64,000 bases of DNA from Kuafuiihalomonas sp964473255. Its GTDB lineage: Bacteria; Myxococcota; Kuafuiibacteriia; Kuafuiibacteriales; Kuafuiibacteriaceae. The notes beneath the pieces were generated by a model that did not search any database, was not told where the DNA came from, and worked only from the letters and a program-made list of their open reading frames with translations. The stretch lies in the NCBI GenBank assembly GCA_964473255.1, contig CAYYOT010000008.1, positions 1 to 64,000 on the forward strand, read 5' to 3'. Made by a program: the position numbers and the translations under genes. Positions 44,776-55,100 of this stretch are shown here, piece after piece. Positions within the stretch are counted from its first letter, which is position 1. The number at the start of each line of letters is the position of its first letter.

Positions 44776-46044
44776 ATGGAGAAGATCGTTTCGCGAGCAG
44801 TCGCAATCCTGCTGACCGCCTCGCCTGCAATTTCACAGGCTCAGTTGACACCCACTTTCACCCGGATCGACGACACGGGGTCGCCGAGTTTCACCGACTT
44901 CGGCTCGGCCACTATCGATGGGGGCAACGTCGCGTTTTTGGCTAATCCGGGCTTCTTTGGCGAAGGGACCGTGTACGAGAGCATCGGGCTCGCAGCGCCG
45001 GCCGTCGCTTTCCCCTCGCTGGGAAATGCGCTGGGAACGCCAGTGATCTCGGGAACGGAGACAGCGTTCCTGGAAGACGGCGCCTTCATCAACCCGACCG
45101 TGGTTCGTCTGGGCACGACCGTAATCGCCCAGGATTCCTTCACCCCAAACCCGACAGCGTCACCCCCGACCTTCGACAGCGCCTCGCTCGGCTTTGCCTT
45201 ACCCGGCGTAGACGGCACCACGGTGTACTTCGGTGTTACGGGCGGCGGTCCGACCCAGTTTGGTCTGTGGAGCGGCCAGGGCGCTGCAGGCACGCAGCTC
45301 ATCGGCGGGTCGGACCCGGTACCTGGCCTGCCGGCAACCGCCACGTGGACGGTGTTCGGCGGCGACCTCAACAACTTCCCGTACGAGGGGGGCATCTCGG
45401 CCGATGGCGGCCAGGCTGCTTTCGTCGGCCGCTTCACGGATGTCTCGACGACGGCGCAGATCGGCATCTTCTTGACCGACGGCGCGACCGACACGGCCAT
45501 CGCGACCGAGGACACGATCGCTCCCGGCTCGACTTCATCGTTCGCGTTCAATGGCGGGGAGCTGACCCAGGTCTCGCTGGATGGCGGCGTCGTAGTCTTC
45601 AACGCGGACAGCCCGGCCGGCGTGTACAAGTGGGACGGCACGCTCAGCGACGTCGTCACCGCGGGCACCAACGTCCCCGGCTCGACGACGGTAACGTTTT
45701 CGACCTTTGGCCCGGCTTCGATCTCCGGAAACGACATCGTCTTCCTGGCGACGGACTCGAACGGCGATGTGGGTCTGTACGGTGAGATCGACGGCGTCCT
45801 GGAAACGATCGTTGTCGAGGGCAACACGGTCGACGGCGACGTTCTGACTGGTCTGGGCTTTCACGCCGACGGATTCGACGGGAGCCAGGTGGTGTTCACT
45901 GGCACCTATGGGGCCAGTGACGAGGGGCTCTTCGTAGCCGATCTTGCCCCGCCGCCGGTCCCGGACGTTCCCCTTCCGGCTTGGGCACTCGCATTCCTCG
46001 CCGTGCTCCTCACGGGCGTCGGCCTGACTCGCCGCCGCATCTAG
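44776..46044 (+). CDS. Secreted VPLPA-CTERM sorting-signal protein
   Basis: The 422-residue product has a signal peptide (about 1-22, ending SQA) and a long Gly/Thr/Ser-rich beta domain made of repeated FxxAxIxGxxVAFLA-like blades, including SATIDGGNVAFLA and PASISGNDIVFLA. The C-terminal tripartite signal is VPLPA, a hydrophobic helix (about 400-415) and RRR. VPLPA-CTERM proteins are processed by the XrtD-type exosortase in the literature I know. It has a strong AGGAGG site. No exosortase is in the window. It is likely anchored to, or released from, the cell surface as a matrix or adhesion protein. Confidence 0.85.
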   Translation: MEKIVSRAVAILLTASPAISQAQLTPTFTRIDDTGSPSFTDFGSATIDGGNVAFLANPGFFGEGTVYESIGLAAPAVAFPSLGNALGTPVISGTETAFLEDGAFINPTVVRLGTTVIAQDSFTPNPTASPPTFDSASLGFALPGVDGTTVYFGVTGGGPTQFGLWSGQGAAGTQLIGGSDPVPGLPATATWTVFGGDLNNFPYEGGISADGGQAAFVGRFTDVSTTAQIGIFLTDGATDTAIATEDTIAPGSTSSFAFNGGELTQVSLDGGVVVFNADSPAGVYKWDGTLSDVVTAGTNVPGSTTVTFSTFGPASISGNDIVFLATDSNGDVGLYGEIDGVLETIVVEGNTVDGDVLTGLGFHADGFDGSQVVFTGTYGASDEGLFVADLAPPPVPDVPLPAWALAFLAVLLTGVGLTRRRI

Positions 46045-46607
46045 TCCTCGAACGGCTGCCGCGCATTGGATACGTTCGCCCGCGAGTGGCTACAGGCCTG
46101 GGCGGCGACGAGTCTGGAGGAGGACGCTCGCTGTCGGCTGTACGCTGAGGGGGCAGGTCCGACAGATGAAAGCGGGAGTTCGACCCTGCGCTCCGCTGGT
46201 CGTTCCCAGAGGCCTCCGGGCTCTCTCGAGAGACCGCATTCGTGAGGTCTGCGCGAAGCAAATCGAAACTGTACCGCCTCCGCCTCTGCGGCCTCGAGTC
46301 CGCGAAAACCAAACGGTGGTGGCTCCGTCATGGTGACCTATCCTTTCGTCTTCTCGACCAGCTGACGAACGGCGAGGCGTGTCATCGTTGGTCGGCTTGG
46401 CGTTTTCAAGGGATTCGTCGACACGATGACGGTTGTGTGGCGAACGCGCAAAGCGCGTCGCTGAATGAATGATCTTGAATAGGAACGCATTCGCGCTGGC
46501 GGCCGGTCTTGGCTCCGAGGCTGACATCGACGTGCGGGTCGGTTGTCGAGCGGGAGCTCTCCAGGCCACGCTATAGGCCGGAAGCCGCCGGGGCTTTGGG
46601 CGGAACG
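46045..46607. other. 563-base region without a convincing gene
   Basis: No frame shows coding composition here. Open frames on the minus strand (46090-47310 and 46338-47168) are shadows of the flanking LuxR gene in antisense. The region between about 46240 and 46480 is slightly AT-richer than the surroundings. It may hold a promoter for the downstream LuxR-type gene or the remnant of a lost gene; I cannot name an element. Confidence 0.55.
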
Positions 46608-47090
46608 ATGCACGTAAAGGGAGTGGAGGCTCTTCCGGACGAGCCGGGGGAGGTGGTGGTCGACGGTGGGGGGCGCGTGCGGTTTGCGTCGGCCCGGGGG
46701 ACCGAGTGGATGACCGTGCCGGGGCTGGCGTGCGAGCTGGCGGCGGTGGTTTGCGCGCTGGATGAAGAGGGACGGACGAGCGCCGAGGTGTCGGTCGCGT
46801 CGGGGGCGGTGCAGGTGAGCTTGCGCATGCTGCGCGGTCCGTCGGGGACGGACGTCTATCTGGCGACGGTTCGGTCGAGCGCTCCGCCCTCTCGCTGGCG
46901 CGGTGCGGTCTCGCCCCGGGAGGCCCAGGTGGCGGAGGCGCTGGTTGCGGGGATGACGATCCGGCAGACCGCGGCGAAGCTGGGTATCGAGCCCGATACG
47001 GCCAAAGAGTATCGCCGGAGCCTCTACCGGAAGCTCGGGGCATCCAGCGCGGCCCAGGCGGCGGCTCGGTGGGCGATGATGGGGGCCTAG
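46608..47090 (+). CDS. LuxR-type helix-turn-helix protein
   Basis: The product (about 160 residues from ATG 46608; an in-frame TTG at 46509 is possible) has a C-terminal LuxR/FixJ-type HTH: LSPREAQVAEAL-like sequence, here SPREAQVAEALVAGMTIRQT, then AAKLGIEPDTAKEYRRSLYR and KLGASSAAQ. The N-terminal 85 residues look like a small beta-rich, PAS-like sensor domain (VVVDGGGRVRFAS onward), which I do not assert firmly. It therefore probably regulates transcription in response to an unknown signal. It converges on the long Cys-rich lipoprotein gene. Confidence 0.78.
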   Translation: MHVKGVEALPDEPGEVVVDGGGRVRFASARGTEWMTVPGLACELAAVVCALDEEGRTSAEVSVASGAVQVSLRMLRGPSGTDVYLATVRSSAPPSRWRGAVSPREAQVAEALVAGMTIRQTAAKLGIEPDTAKEYRRSLYRKLGASSAAQAAARWAMMGA

Positions 47091-47107
47091 AGCGGAGCGC
47101 AGCTGGT

Positions 47108-50100
47108 CTAATGGTCGAAGGGCTCGGGGAAGCGGGTCGTCGAGTTTCCGAGCCCGCTGCCCCAACACTCGAACTCGGTGCCGACGTCAGCACACATGCC
47201 GCTGTAGGCGTGCGTCCCATGGAGCGCTTGCACTCCTGAGACAGACGCTGCGACGGGAGTGGTCGAGCCGACTTGGGAACCGTTTCCCAGCGCACCAGTC
47301 CCCGCCGCACCCCAGCATCGAACGATCCCTCCGGTCAGCCGGGCGCATCCCATGCCGGCGCCCAGCTCCACTTCCACGGCGGTCGTCAGTCCAGTCACGG
47401 ACACCGGGGCATTGCGGTTTCGCGTTTGCCCATTTCCCAGCGCGCCACCATCGTTGCGTCCCCAACACTCGACCGTCCCGCCCGTACGAACGGCGCAGGT
47501 GTGGCTCGCGCCGGCGCTGATGTCCACGGCGTCGGTGAGGCTTGAAACCGAGACCGGCGTGCTGGAGTTCGTGTTGGCGCCGTTGCCCAACTCGCCAAAA
47601 CCGTTCCTTCCCCAACACTCGACTCCCCCCGAGCTGAGCAGCGCGCAGGCGTGGTGTCTTCCGAGGGCGATCTTGGTGGCCGTCGTGATGTTGGAAACCG
47701 CGACCGGCGTCGTTCTGCGCGTGGTCGTCCCGTCGCCGAGCTGACCAAAGGAGTTGTTTCCCCAGCACTCGACCGTCCCTGCCGAGTCGAGCCCGCACGC
47801 GAACCGCTCCCCTACTTCGATCTGCTCAGGGTCGCCCGAAACCTGCACGGCGACCGGGGAGTTTCGGTTCGTAGTCGTGCCGTCGCCCAGCTGTCCTGCG
47901 GAATTACCTCCCCAGCAGTAGACAGACACGACGCCGGTCGCGCTGGTCCCCTTGGCGCAGGCGAACTCCCCACCAGCGCCCAATGCTGAACCGACGACCT
48001 CCTCGGGATCGGGCGCGGTGCTCGGCCAGCTGACGGCGCAGACGGTCGGCAGGAAGCATGCGGCGTTGCTGCCGTCACCGATCTGTCCTCGTCCGTTTGG
48101 TCCCGCGCAGTACAGGGTCTCGTCGGCCCGAATCCCACAGACATTCTGGGACCCAGTCGGCGTGACCAAGTCCCAGGCACACTCGGCCGCGCAGTTGGAC
48201 ACAGTCTCACCGAGGGCGGTTTCGCATATGCCGTCGCCGCATTCCGAGCACACGCTGAAGTCGAGCTCGCAAAAAGCATCGCAGGCCAGATTGCCGCCGG
48301 GCCGACCTTGGGTCTCGCAGGTCTCACCGCCGAGCGCGATGCCGTCGCACTCCTCTGCGGGGGCCTCCAAGACACCGTTGCCGCACTCGAAGCACCCGCT
48401 GTCGTCGATTCTCGAGCAGCTGTTCGTGCACTCGAGGCTGCCCTCGGCGAGGTTCGCCTGGGTGAGGCACGTCTCCCCGCCGAAGTCCGGCCCTTGGGTA
48501 TCGCAGACCTCGGGCCCCTCGATCGTGCCGTTGCCACAGGTGAAGCACTGGTCGGTTTCGATGGTCTGGCAGTCCGAGATGCAGCGCAGGTCCCCTTCGG
48601 TGAAGACGGACAGCGTCTGGGAATCGCAGGTTTCGCCCCCGAACTCGGTGCCGTCGCAGACTTCGGGTCCTTCGATGGTGCCGTTGTCGCACTGATAGCA
48701 GCCGGACTCGTCGATGGTTCGGCAGTTGTCGATGCAGGCGAGATCCCCTTGTCGAAGCCCGGTCTCGGTCCGGCAGGTCTTGGGGGGGCTGCCGAAGTCG
48801 GTGCCTTCGCACGCTTCGGGCCCTTCGATGACGGCGTTTCCGCAGTCGTGACAGTCGGACGTATCGAAGGTCAGGCAGCTCGCCGCGCAGGCGATGGCTC
48901 CGTCCTTGAGCGATACTTGGGTGGAGCAGCTCGCGGGCGGGCTTCCGAGGTTGGCGCCGTCGCAGATCTCGGCTCCCTCCACCGTGCCGTTTCCGCAGGT
49001 GAAGCAAGCGCGAACGTCGAACGCCCGGCAGCCGGCTGCACAGGCGAGCGCTCCGGTCGTGAAGGGCGACTCCGTGCCGCAGGTCTTGCCCGCGAGGACC
49101 GGCGGGCCCATCCCCATCGGTCCGGTGTCGCAGACTTCGGGCCCCTCGATGGTGTTGTTTCCGCACCCGTGGCAGTCGCTCACGTCGAAACCCAGACAGT
49201 TCGGATTGCAGGCGAGGGCGCCGTCGGCCAGGGCCGCGTGGCTCTGGCAGGTCCGGCCGGCGAGATTCGCGCCGTCACAGACCTCGGGCCCCTCGACGCT
49301 CCCGTTCCCGCACTGAAAGCAGCCCGTCGCGTCGAAGGACAGACAGTCGTTCGAGCAGCGGATCGCTCCTTGCGTGAGGCCCGTCTGCAATAGACACGAG
49401 TTCCCCGACAGCTCCAGCCCGTCGCAGACCTCCGGACCCTCGATGACCCCGTCACCGCACACGTAGCAGCCGCTCCGATCGATCGTTGTGCAGTCGGCGC
49501 TGCAGGACAGAACGCCCGACGCGGGACAGGCCTGGTCGCGAAAGTCGGTGAGGTCGCAGTTCTCGTCCCCCTCGGCGACGCCGTCGCCGCACACGGTGCA
49601 GGCATCGGTGTCGAACGCCGAGCAGTCATCGGCGCAGGTGAGCGCTCCGACCGCCCCATCGATGAGCGTGCCGCAGGTTTCCTCCTCGAGGTCACCGCCG
49701 TCGCAGACCTCGTCGCCTTCCGTCACTCCGTCTCCGCAGACGGTGCACGCGCTCGTATCGAGGGCCGAACAGTCGGCGAGGCACCCGAGCGGACCGACGC
49801 CCCCTTCGACTTCGGTGCCGCAGGTCTTGTCGGCCAGCGCGTCGCCGTCGCAGACCTCGGCGCCTTCGAGGATGCCGTTTCCGCATACGGCGCACGCGCT
49901 GACGTCGAGGGCGAGGCAGTTGTCCTGGCAGGTGATGGTTCCAACGCCGCCCACTTCCGAGGCACAGGTGGCACCGCCGAGGTTCGCGCCGTCGCAGGCC
50001 TCTCCGTCGTCGATCGCTTCATCACCGCAGCTCGCGCAAACGGCGCGGCTTTCGTCGCACCCGCTGGGGCAGTCCGTGGGCCGGGGGACCCAGCCGGGCT

Positions 50101-50614
50101 CGTCGCGCCCGGGACAATCGGTTTCCTCATAGACGATGAGAACGCGGCCCTGACAGGTCGATTCGGGAGCCGTGGCGCTGCACGTGATGTCGTCGACCGC
50201 CGCGCCCGAGATCTGAACGGTGAAGGTGCGGCTCTGATTGATGTCGGTTTCGATCTCCAGCGTGTCGGAGAACGTTCCCGGTTCGGCAGGAAAGAACTCG
50301 ACCGTCAGTCCGATCTGGGTCCCGGCCGCCACGGAGATGTCGGCGTCGGCCCGCGTGAAGGGACGACCGTCGATCGAGAAGCGAAAGGGACCGGACTCGG
50401 TGAGCCGCACGCTGCGAATGACGACGGGGTTCTGTCCGTCGTTTTCGAGCGAAGCGCTCTGGGTGAGCGGATCGGGTGAGATGGCGACTTCGCCAAACGC
50501 GAAGGTGCCCGGTACTTGAAGCTCGCCGGGAACGAACACGAAGCCGTCTTCGCCGCAGGCAGCCAGCCCCCCGAAGAGGAGGAGAACGGAAACGCGAAGA
50601 GCCAGACAACGCAT
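47108..50614 (-). CDS. Very large Cys-rich lipoprotein with disulfide repeats and RCC1 repeats
   Basis: The ATG at 50614 (not an upstream ATG at 50704) opens a lipoprotein signal peptide with lipobox LAAC; the mature 1168-residue product is outer-membrane-anchored. It has an N-terminal Ig-like domain (ASPM/DUF1573-like strand pattern). Then come twelve full and one short repeats of about 40-55 residues with the consensus CGxGxxEGxExCDG...C...GxxxC...C, the myxobacterial disulfide-repeat family. About seven RCC1-type repeats (xVxCWGxNxxGxLGxG) fill the C-terminal third. The fold is probably a rod with a propeller head on the cell surface. Such proteins are typical of Myxococcota. Adhesion or cell-cell contact is the likely role. 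Confidence 0.9.
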   Translation of the reverse strand: MRCLALRVSVLLLFGGLAACGEDGFVFVPGELQVPGTFAFGEVAISPDPLTQSASLENDGQNPVVIRSVRLTESGPFRFSIDGRPFTRADADISVAAGTQIGLTVEFFPAEPGTFSDTLEIETDINQSRTFTVQISGAAVDDITCSATAPESTCQGRVLIVYEETDCPGRDEPGWVPRPTDCPSGCDESRAVCASCGDEAIDDGEACDGANLGGATCASEVGGVGTITCQDNCLALDVSACAVCGNGILEGAEVCDGDALADKTCGTEVEGGVGPLGCLADCSALDTSACTVCGDGVTEGDEVCDGGDLEEETCGTLIDGAVGALTCADDCSAFDTDACTVCGDGVAEGDENCDLTDFRDQACPASGVLSCSADCTTIDRSGCYVCGDGVIEGPEVCDGLELSGNSCLLQTGLTQGAIRCSNDCLSFDATGCFQCGNGSVEGPEVCDGANLAGRTCQSHAALADGALACNPNCLGFDVSDCHGCGNNTIEGPEVCDTGPMGMGPPVLAGKTCGTESPFTTGALACAAGCRAFDVRACFTCGNGTVEGAEICDGANLGSPPASCSTQVSLKDGAIACAASCLTFDTSDCHDCGNAVIEGPEACEGTDFGSPPKTCRTETGLRQGDLACIDNCRTIDESGCYQCDNGTIEGPEVCDGTEFGGETCDSQTLSVFTEGDLRCISDCQTIETDQCFTCGNGTIEGPEVCDTQGPDFGGETCLTQANLAEGSLECTNSCSRIDDSGCFECGNGVLEAPAEECDGIALGGETCETQGRPGGNLACDAFCELDFSVCSECGDGICETALGETVSNCAAECAWDLVTPTGSQNVCGIRADETLYCAGPNGRGQIGDGSNAACFLPTVCAVSWPSTAPDPEEVVGSALGAGGEFACAKGTSATGVVSVYCWGGNSAGQLGDGTTTNRNSPVAVQVSGDPEQIEVGERFACGLDSAGTVECWGNNSFGQLGDGTTTRRTTPVAVSNITTATKIALGRHHACALLSSGGVECWGRNGFGELGNGANTNSSTPVSVSSLTDAVDISAGASHTCAVRTGGTVECWGRNDGGALGNGQTRNRNAPVSVTGLTTAVEVELGAGMGCARLTGGIVRCWGAAGTGALGNGSQVGSTTPVAASVSGVQALHGTHAYSGMCADVGTEFECWGSGLGNSTTRFPEPFDH

Positions 50615-50722
50615 GTCGTACCCGGGTATACGCGGGCGCGCATCACCCTCGCCATCCCCCCAAATAGGGGGGGACGAAGGGACCGATGGGTTACGGGTCC
50701 CCAAACCAAGGAGACGCTCGCC

Positions 50723-52024
50723 TCAGGGCGTGTCGCGGGTCCTGTCCGGCTGGAAGGGCGTGCTCCAGAGCTGGGTGACGCTGCCGCGGCGGAGGGCGTC
50801 GACGACCCATCCGACCTGGCCGACGGCACGATAGATGGCGGCCGGGACGGCGGGTTCGGCGGCGGCGCGGGTGAGCTCGGCGGGGATGGGGTGCCCTTCA
50901 TGGAGGGCGTCGGCCATGCGGTCGAAGGCTTCTTGGAGCGGCTTGTGGCGGGCGTGCGCGTCGACGTCGCTTCCATGGAAGCGACCGCCGCCCGCTGCCC
51001 AGTGTCCGGCCCAAGGGAAGCCGCCGCTGCGGGCCGCGCGGAGCGCGGCGTCGATCGCCAGACGGGTGTGGTTCGATTCCGGAAATCCGCACTGCACGAT
51101 CGGGAGCAGGGCGGGCCGACGATCGAACTCGGCGTCCGCGAGGTCGGCCAATCCGCGGAGGACGAGTGCGGGCAGCGAATCGAAGTACACCGGACTGGCC
51201 AAGACCACCAGGCTTGCGCGCTGCGCCGCCTCCACCAGGGACCACGAGCCGGGTTCGAAGCCGTGAGTCGATTTTGCCGACCACACGATTTCCGACGCCC
51301 AGCCGCGCTCCTCGAGGCGCTTCACGAGCGCGCGCCCCAGCCCCTCGGACGTGCTGGTGCCGGTGGGTTTCGCGCTGCCCACCCACAGGACGACGCGCCG
51401 CTCTCCCACTTCGAAGCCCTCGGACTGTACCGGGGGATGTGGCTCGACGGCCGTCGCATCGGACGCGTGACGTTTCGAAAGGTATCGAACGATCGTCTCG
51501 GTCGTGTCGCCGAGCGATGTATCGGAGTCGGTGGCCCGGACTTCGGTCACGAGGGGCGAGCGGCAGTGAAGGTTCAAGGCGTTCCGGCGCACGAGCGTCT
51601 CGAAGGCCTCGAAGTCCCCGGGGTCATCGTGCCGGGTCGTTTCGGCCAGGACCGCCCACTGGGGATAGCGCCGGTAGCGCCGGAGATGATGGGTTTCGCC
51701 CTCCACGTTGCCGAAGAACGGTGAAAGCAGTCCGATCGTCTTATCGAGTGCTCCCTTGGCCAGCGGGTCCCATGCGCCGAATCGCGGCCTCGTGAGCCAC
51801 ACGAGCCCATCGGCAGCGATCGCGTCCCGCATGACCTCGTTGGCGTGGTCGCTCGCCTTGCACTGGCCAGGGTGCACGACCCAGCAGTTGAAGCATCCCT
51901 GACAAGGCGCAAATCGCTCCTCGTCGAGGTCGTGGCAGCGAAAGGGAACGCCTTCGTCTTCCAGCGTCCGGAGGACCCGACTGCGGATGCGGCGGTTCAC
52001 GTTGGAGCATAGGACGGTGAGCAT
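50723..52024 (-). CDS. Fused tandem flavodoxin-like protein with iron-sulfur flavoprotein N-domain
   Basis: The 433-residue product has two NADPH-dependent FMN reductase/flavodoxin-like domains. The first (about 1-205) starts MLTVLCSN and has a compact cysteine set C41-x2-C44-x2-C47-x7-C55, like the cluster site of archaeal iron-sulfur flavoproteins (Isf). The second (about 215-410) starts VVLWVGSAKPTGTSTSEG and has no cysteine cluster. ATG 52024 is chosen because the frame upstream of it is a shadow of mcr. It lies 83 bases after the mcr stop, in the same direction, so it may belong to that operon and could supply or dispose of reducing equivalents; this is inference. Confidence 0.8.
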   Translation of the reverse strand: MLTVLCSNVNRRIRSRVLRTLEDEGVPFRCHDLDEERFAPCQGCFNCWVVHPGQCKASDHANEVMRDAIAADGLVWLTRPRFGAWDPLAKGALDKTIGLLSPFFGNVEGETHHLRRYRRYPQWAVLAETTRHDDPGDFEAFETLVRRNALNLHCRSPLVTEVRATDSDTSLGDTTETIVRYLSKRHASDATAVEPHPPVQSEGFEVGERRVVLWVGSAKPTGTSTSEGLGRALVKRLEERGWASEIVWSAKSTHGFEPGSWSLVEAAQRASLVVLASPVYFDSLPALVLRGLADLADAEFDRRPALLPIVQCGFPESNHTRLAIDAALRAARSGGFPWAGHWAAGGGRFHGSDVDAHARHKPLQEAFDRMADALHEGHPIPAELTRAAAEPAVPAAIYRAVGQVGWVVDALRRGSVTQLWSTPFQPDRTRDTP

Positions 52025-52107
52025 GAGCGCCTCCTGCCGTTCATCATACCGGTCGCGACCGACCAGGTCGAAGCCAGGCGAACCCGGGCGTCGAGTTCGA
52101 GGCGTGG

Positions 52108-55100
52108 TCAGACGGTGACGGCGTTGCCGCGATAGATGCGCGCCAGGTAGCGGCTTTCGGCCGGCGTGGGGGCCGGGAGGGAGCAGTTCATGACCGCAGC
52201 CACGAAGCGAACCATCTCCTCCTTGACCTCCTGATCGTTGCCCGGCTCCTCGGTGCGGGCGCGGCGCGTGAGCTGCACCTGATTCACCGCGGGCCAGGTG
52301 GGAATACGCTCCCCCTCGACCCCCAAGGTGACGGTGAACGCGTGCAGCGAGTTCTTCACGAAGAGCGCGAGCGCGAACTCTTCGCGGGTGGAGGCCCGGG
52401 AGGTGTCGGGCGTGACGAGCACGATCTGACAGCGCGGCCACAGCGCGGCGATCTTGGCCGTACGGAAGTGGTGGGTGAGCTGGTCTCGGACCACGCCGGC
52501 AAAGTCATCGCGGGAAAGGACCCGCTGCCAGCTGTGCATGGTGTCGCCGGCCAGAGCATGCATGGGCAGCCGGGCGAAAGGCGTATTCACCACGATATCG
52601 ACGCGGCCGAGGCGCGCGTGGTGACGCATCAGCGCCTCCTGGAGGTCGTCGGCGATGGCCTCGCCGGCGAGGCCCACACCCTCCCGCTCCGGGAGCAGCC
52701 GCCCGAGCTCGTCCGCCGTGCTCGTTTCGCGGGTCAGGACCACGATGTTGTCGACCGCCAGCTCGCTGAACGCTTCGGCCAACGCGCGCAGCTCGTCCTT
52801 CAGCGCCTCGCCCACCAAGATGACGTTCTTGCCCTTCAGCTGCTCGAGGTGGTCGCGCCCGGGCTTGAGCATGAGCTCGCCCTCGGTCACCGACCGCTCG
52901 AACTTGAGGCCACCCGACGGGTGGAAAGTCTCGCCCGACACGTTCTCATCGACCAGCGCGAACACGGTAGAGATCGCGACTTGCTCGTCGGTGGGCATCC
53001 TCTTGAGGTGCAACCGCCCGACGATCCCCGACTCGACCTTCTCCGCCTCCTTGGCGATCTCCGACCGATCGAAGAACGTCTCCGGCGCCGCGACATGCTC
53101 GCCCACGAAGTGTCGGCCGAGGTCGTCGTCGATGACGCCGCCGTTGAACAAGCGGGCGACGAGCTTCTGTGCCACCGACTCGGGGGCGAGGTATCGGCGC
53201 GCGACCGAATCCGGCTCCCCGCGCTGGATCCCGGCGAGCAGCTTCTTCACCGCGGCGGGCGCGTCCTCCCAGCGCGCCAGCTCTTCCGTGCTGTTGGTGG
53301 CGAACCGCGCCAGCACTTCGCCCGCCGCCATGCCTTCTGCGACCGAGCCGAGAACCGCGGTGTGTAGCGCATTCAGACGCTTGTTCTCCAAGATCAGCCG
53401 CCCGCGGCGCTCGAAGAGTCCGGGTTGCTCCGGCGTTCCGCGGAGCCGCTGACCGTCGACCGGGCCGGGCGCCAGGGCGTTGATCTGGATCTCGGGACCG
53501 AGGTGTCGAGACAGGATCTCGGCCAGTGCGCGCTGGCCGGCCTTCGAGACGGAATAGTCCGACCGATTCGGGTAGGCCACGGCCAGGTACTTCTCGCCGC
53601 CGAAGTAGCTCGACACGTTCAGGATGTTGCCCCGCCCGTTGCGCTTCATCTGCGGAGCAAACATCCGCGTAAGCGAATAATTGGAGATCAGATTGGCCTC
53701 CATCGTTCGGTCCCAGGCATCGAGCTCCATGTCGACGACCATCTCTTCGGCCCCGGAGATCCCGGCGTTGTTGATCAGGATGTCGAGCTCACCGAACAGG
53801 TCGACGGTGTGCTCGTACAGGCGCTGAAGGGACGCCTCGTCGCCCACGTCGACGTTCGCCAGGATGAAGACGCGCTTCGCCGGCTCGGGGTAGCCGACGC
53901 GACTCAACTCGGCGATGATCGAAGCGCGCGCAGCCTCCAGGCGGTGTGGGTTTCGAGCAGCCAAGAGGACCTTCGCGCCGGCCAGGGCCAAGAAGCGTCC
54001 GAGCTGAAACCCGATGCCGACGCTGCCTCCCGTGATCATGGCCGTCTTACCCAGGTGGAGGCCGGGTAGCACCCGCTGGATCGATAGCGGCATCGACGAC
54101 TTACCCGTCGCGCGACGAATGTTCCGAGGAACCCAGAGGTTGATGGCGTCCATCTTTCGCACGCGGTTGGTCAGCGTGGCGGTCCAGTCGGCCGAGAAAG
54201 CCAGATTGTCCGGCTCGTCGTTGTCGAAACGCACGATCTGATTGGGGCGGCAGCTCCACCGCCGCTCGCCCAGCTTGACCTCGTGCTCTTCTTCTCGACG
54301 CCAGACTCGAATGAGCTCCTCGATCGCGGCGCGATTGATTTCGTAGAGGCCATTGCCCGCGCCATCATCGGCGTTGGTCACGAAGGTGATCGCCGGGGCC
54401 TGCTCGAGCTCGGGCCAGGAGTGGATCAAACTCGCGACCGCCGAGGACAGAGCAACCGGAGCGACGACTTCGTCGCGGAGAAAGCGATCGACGTCCTCGT
54501 CGGTCGCCCCCGCGAGGTCGTGTCCAAAGTTCCTTCTCGAGGGCAGGACGACCACGCCGTCGAGTCGTCCGTGCTGGTCCGAGATGAACTCCATCGTCCG
54601 CTCGACGTTTTCCCGTCGAAGCGGATTCAACAGCAGCAGCGGCATGCCGCGGAGCGGCGTCGATTGAACCTGAAAGCGGGCGCGTTCCAACGAATCGATG
54701 GCGCGAAATGCCAGAACGACCTTGGCTCCAAGGCCGACCTGGCGCTCGGCGAACGCCAGAGCTTCGTCGACATCGCGCCCGCCCAGAATGAGGACCACCT
54801 TGCCCCGGAGGTCTACGAGCCGCTTGTCGGGCCAGGAAACGAGTTTGCTCCGGCTTTGCGCCGGGACTTGCATCCCGTTCGTGACCTCGAAGGAATGCCC
54901 GGAAAAAGCCCGCGACTCGGGCGAGGCTAGCCAGAGCACCGTGGACGCCACGTCGTCGGGCGTCGGATAGACGAAGTCCATGGCCTCCGACTCGGCGCTC
55001 CGCCGGAGGATCATGAGGTCACGGAACTCCTTCGAGGTGGCGCCCGGCTCGAAGCCCTGGAGATCGTCCATGGCTTTGAACACGGTGTCGATCCGCTCCG

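Noticed and set aside
46090..47310. Open frames of 406 and 276 codons on the minus strand
   Set aside because: Ser/Pro/Arg-rich shadow sequence antisense to the LuxR gene; no domain or ribosome site.
52050..52061. Palindrome CGGTCGCGACCG between mcr and the flavodoxin fusion gene
   Set aside because: Only 12 bases in a GC-rich genome and without a T-tract; chance cannot be excluded.
52025..52441. N-terminal extension of the flavodoxin-fusion frame
   Set aside because: It overlaps mcr by more than 300 bases and has shadow composition; the fold starts exactly at ATG 52024.
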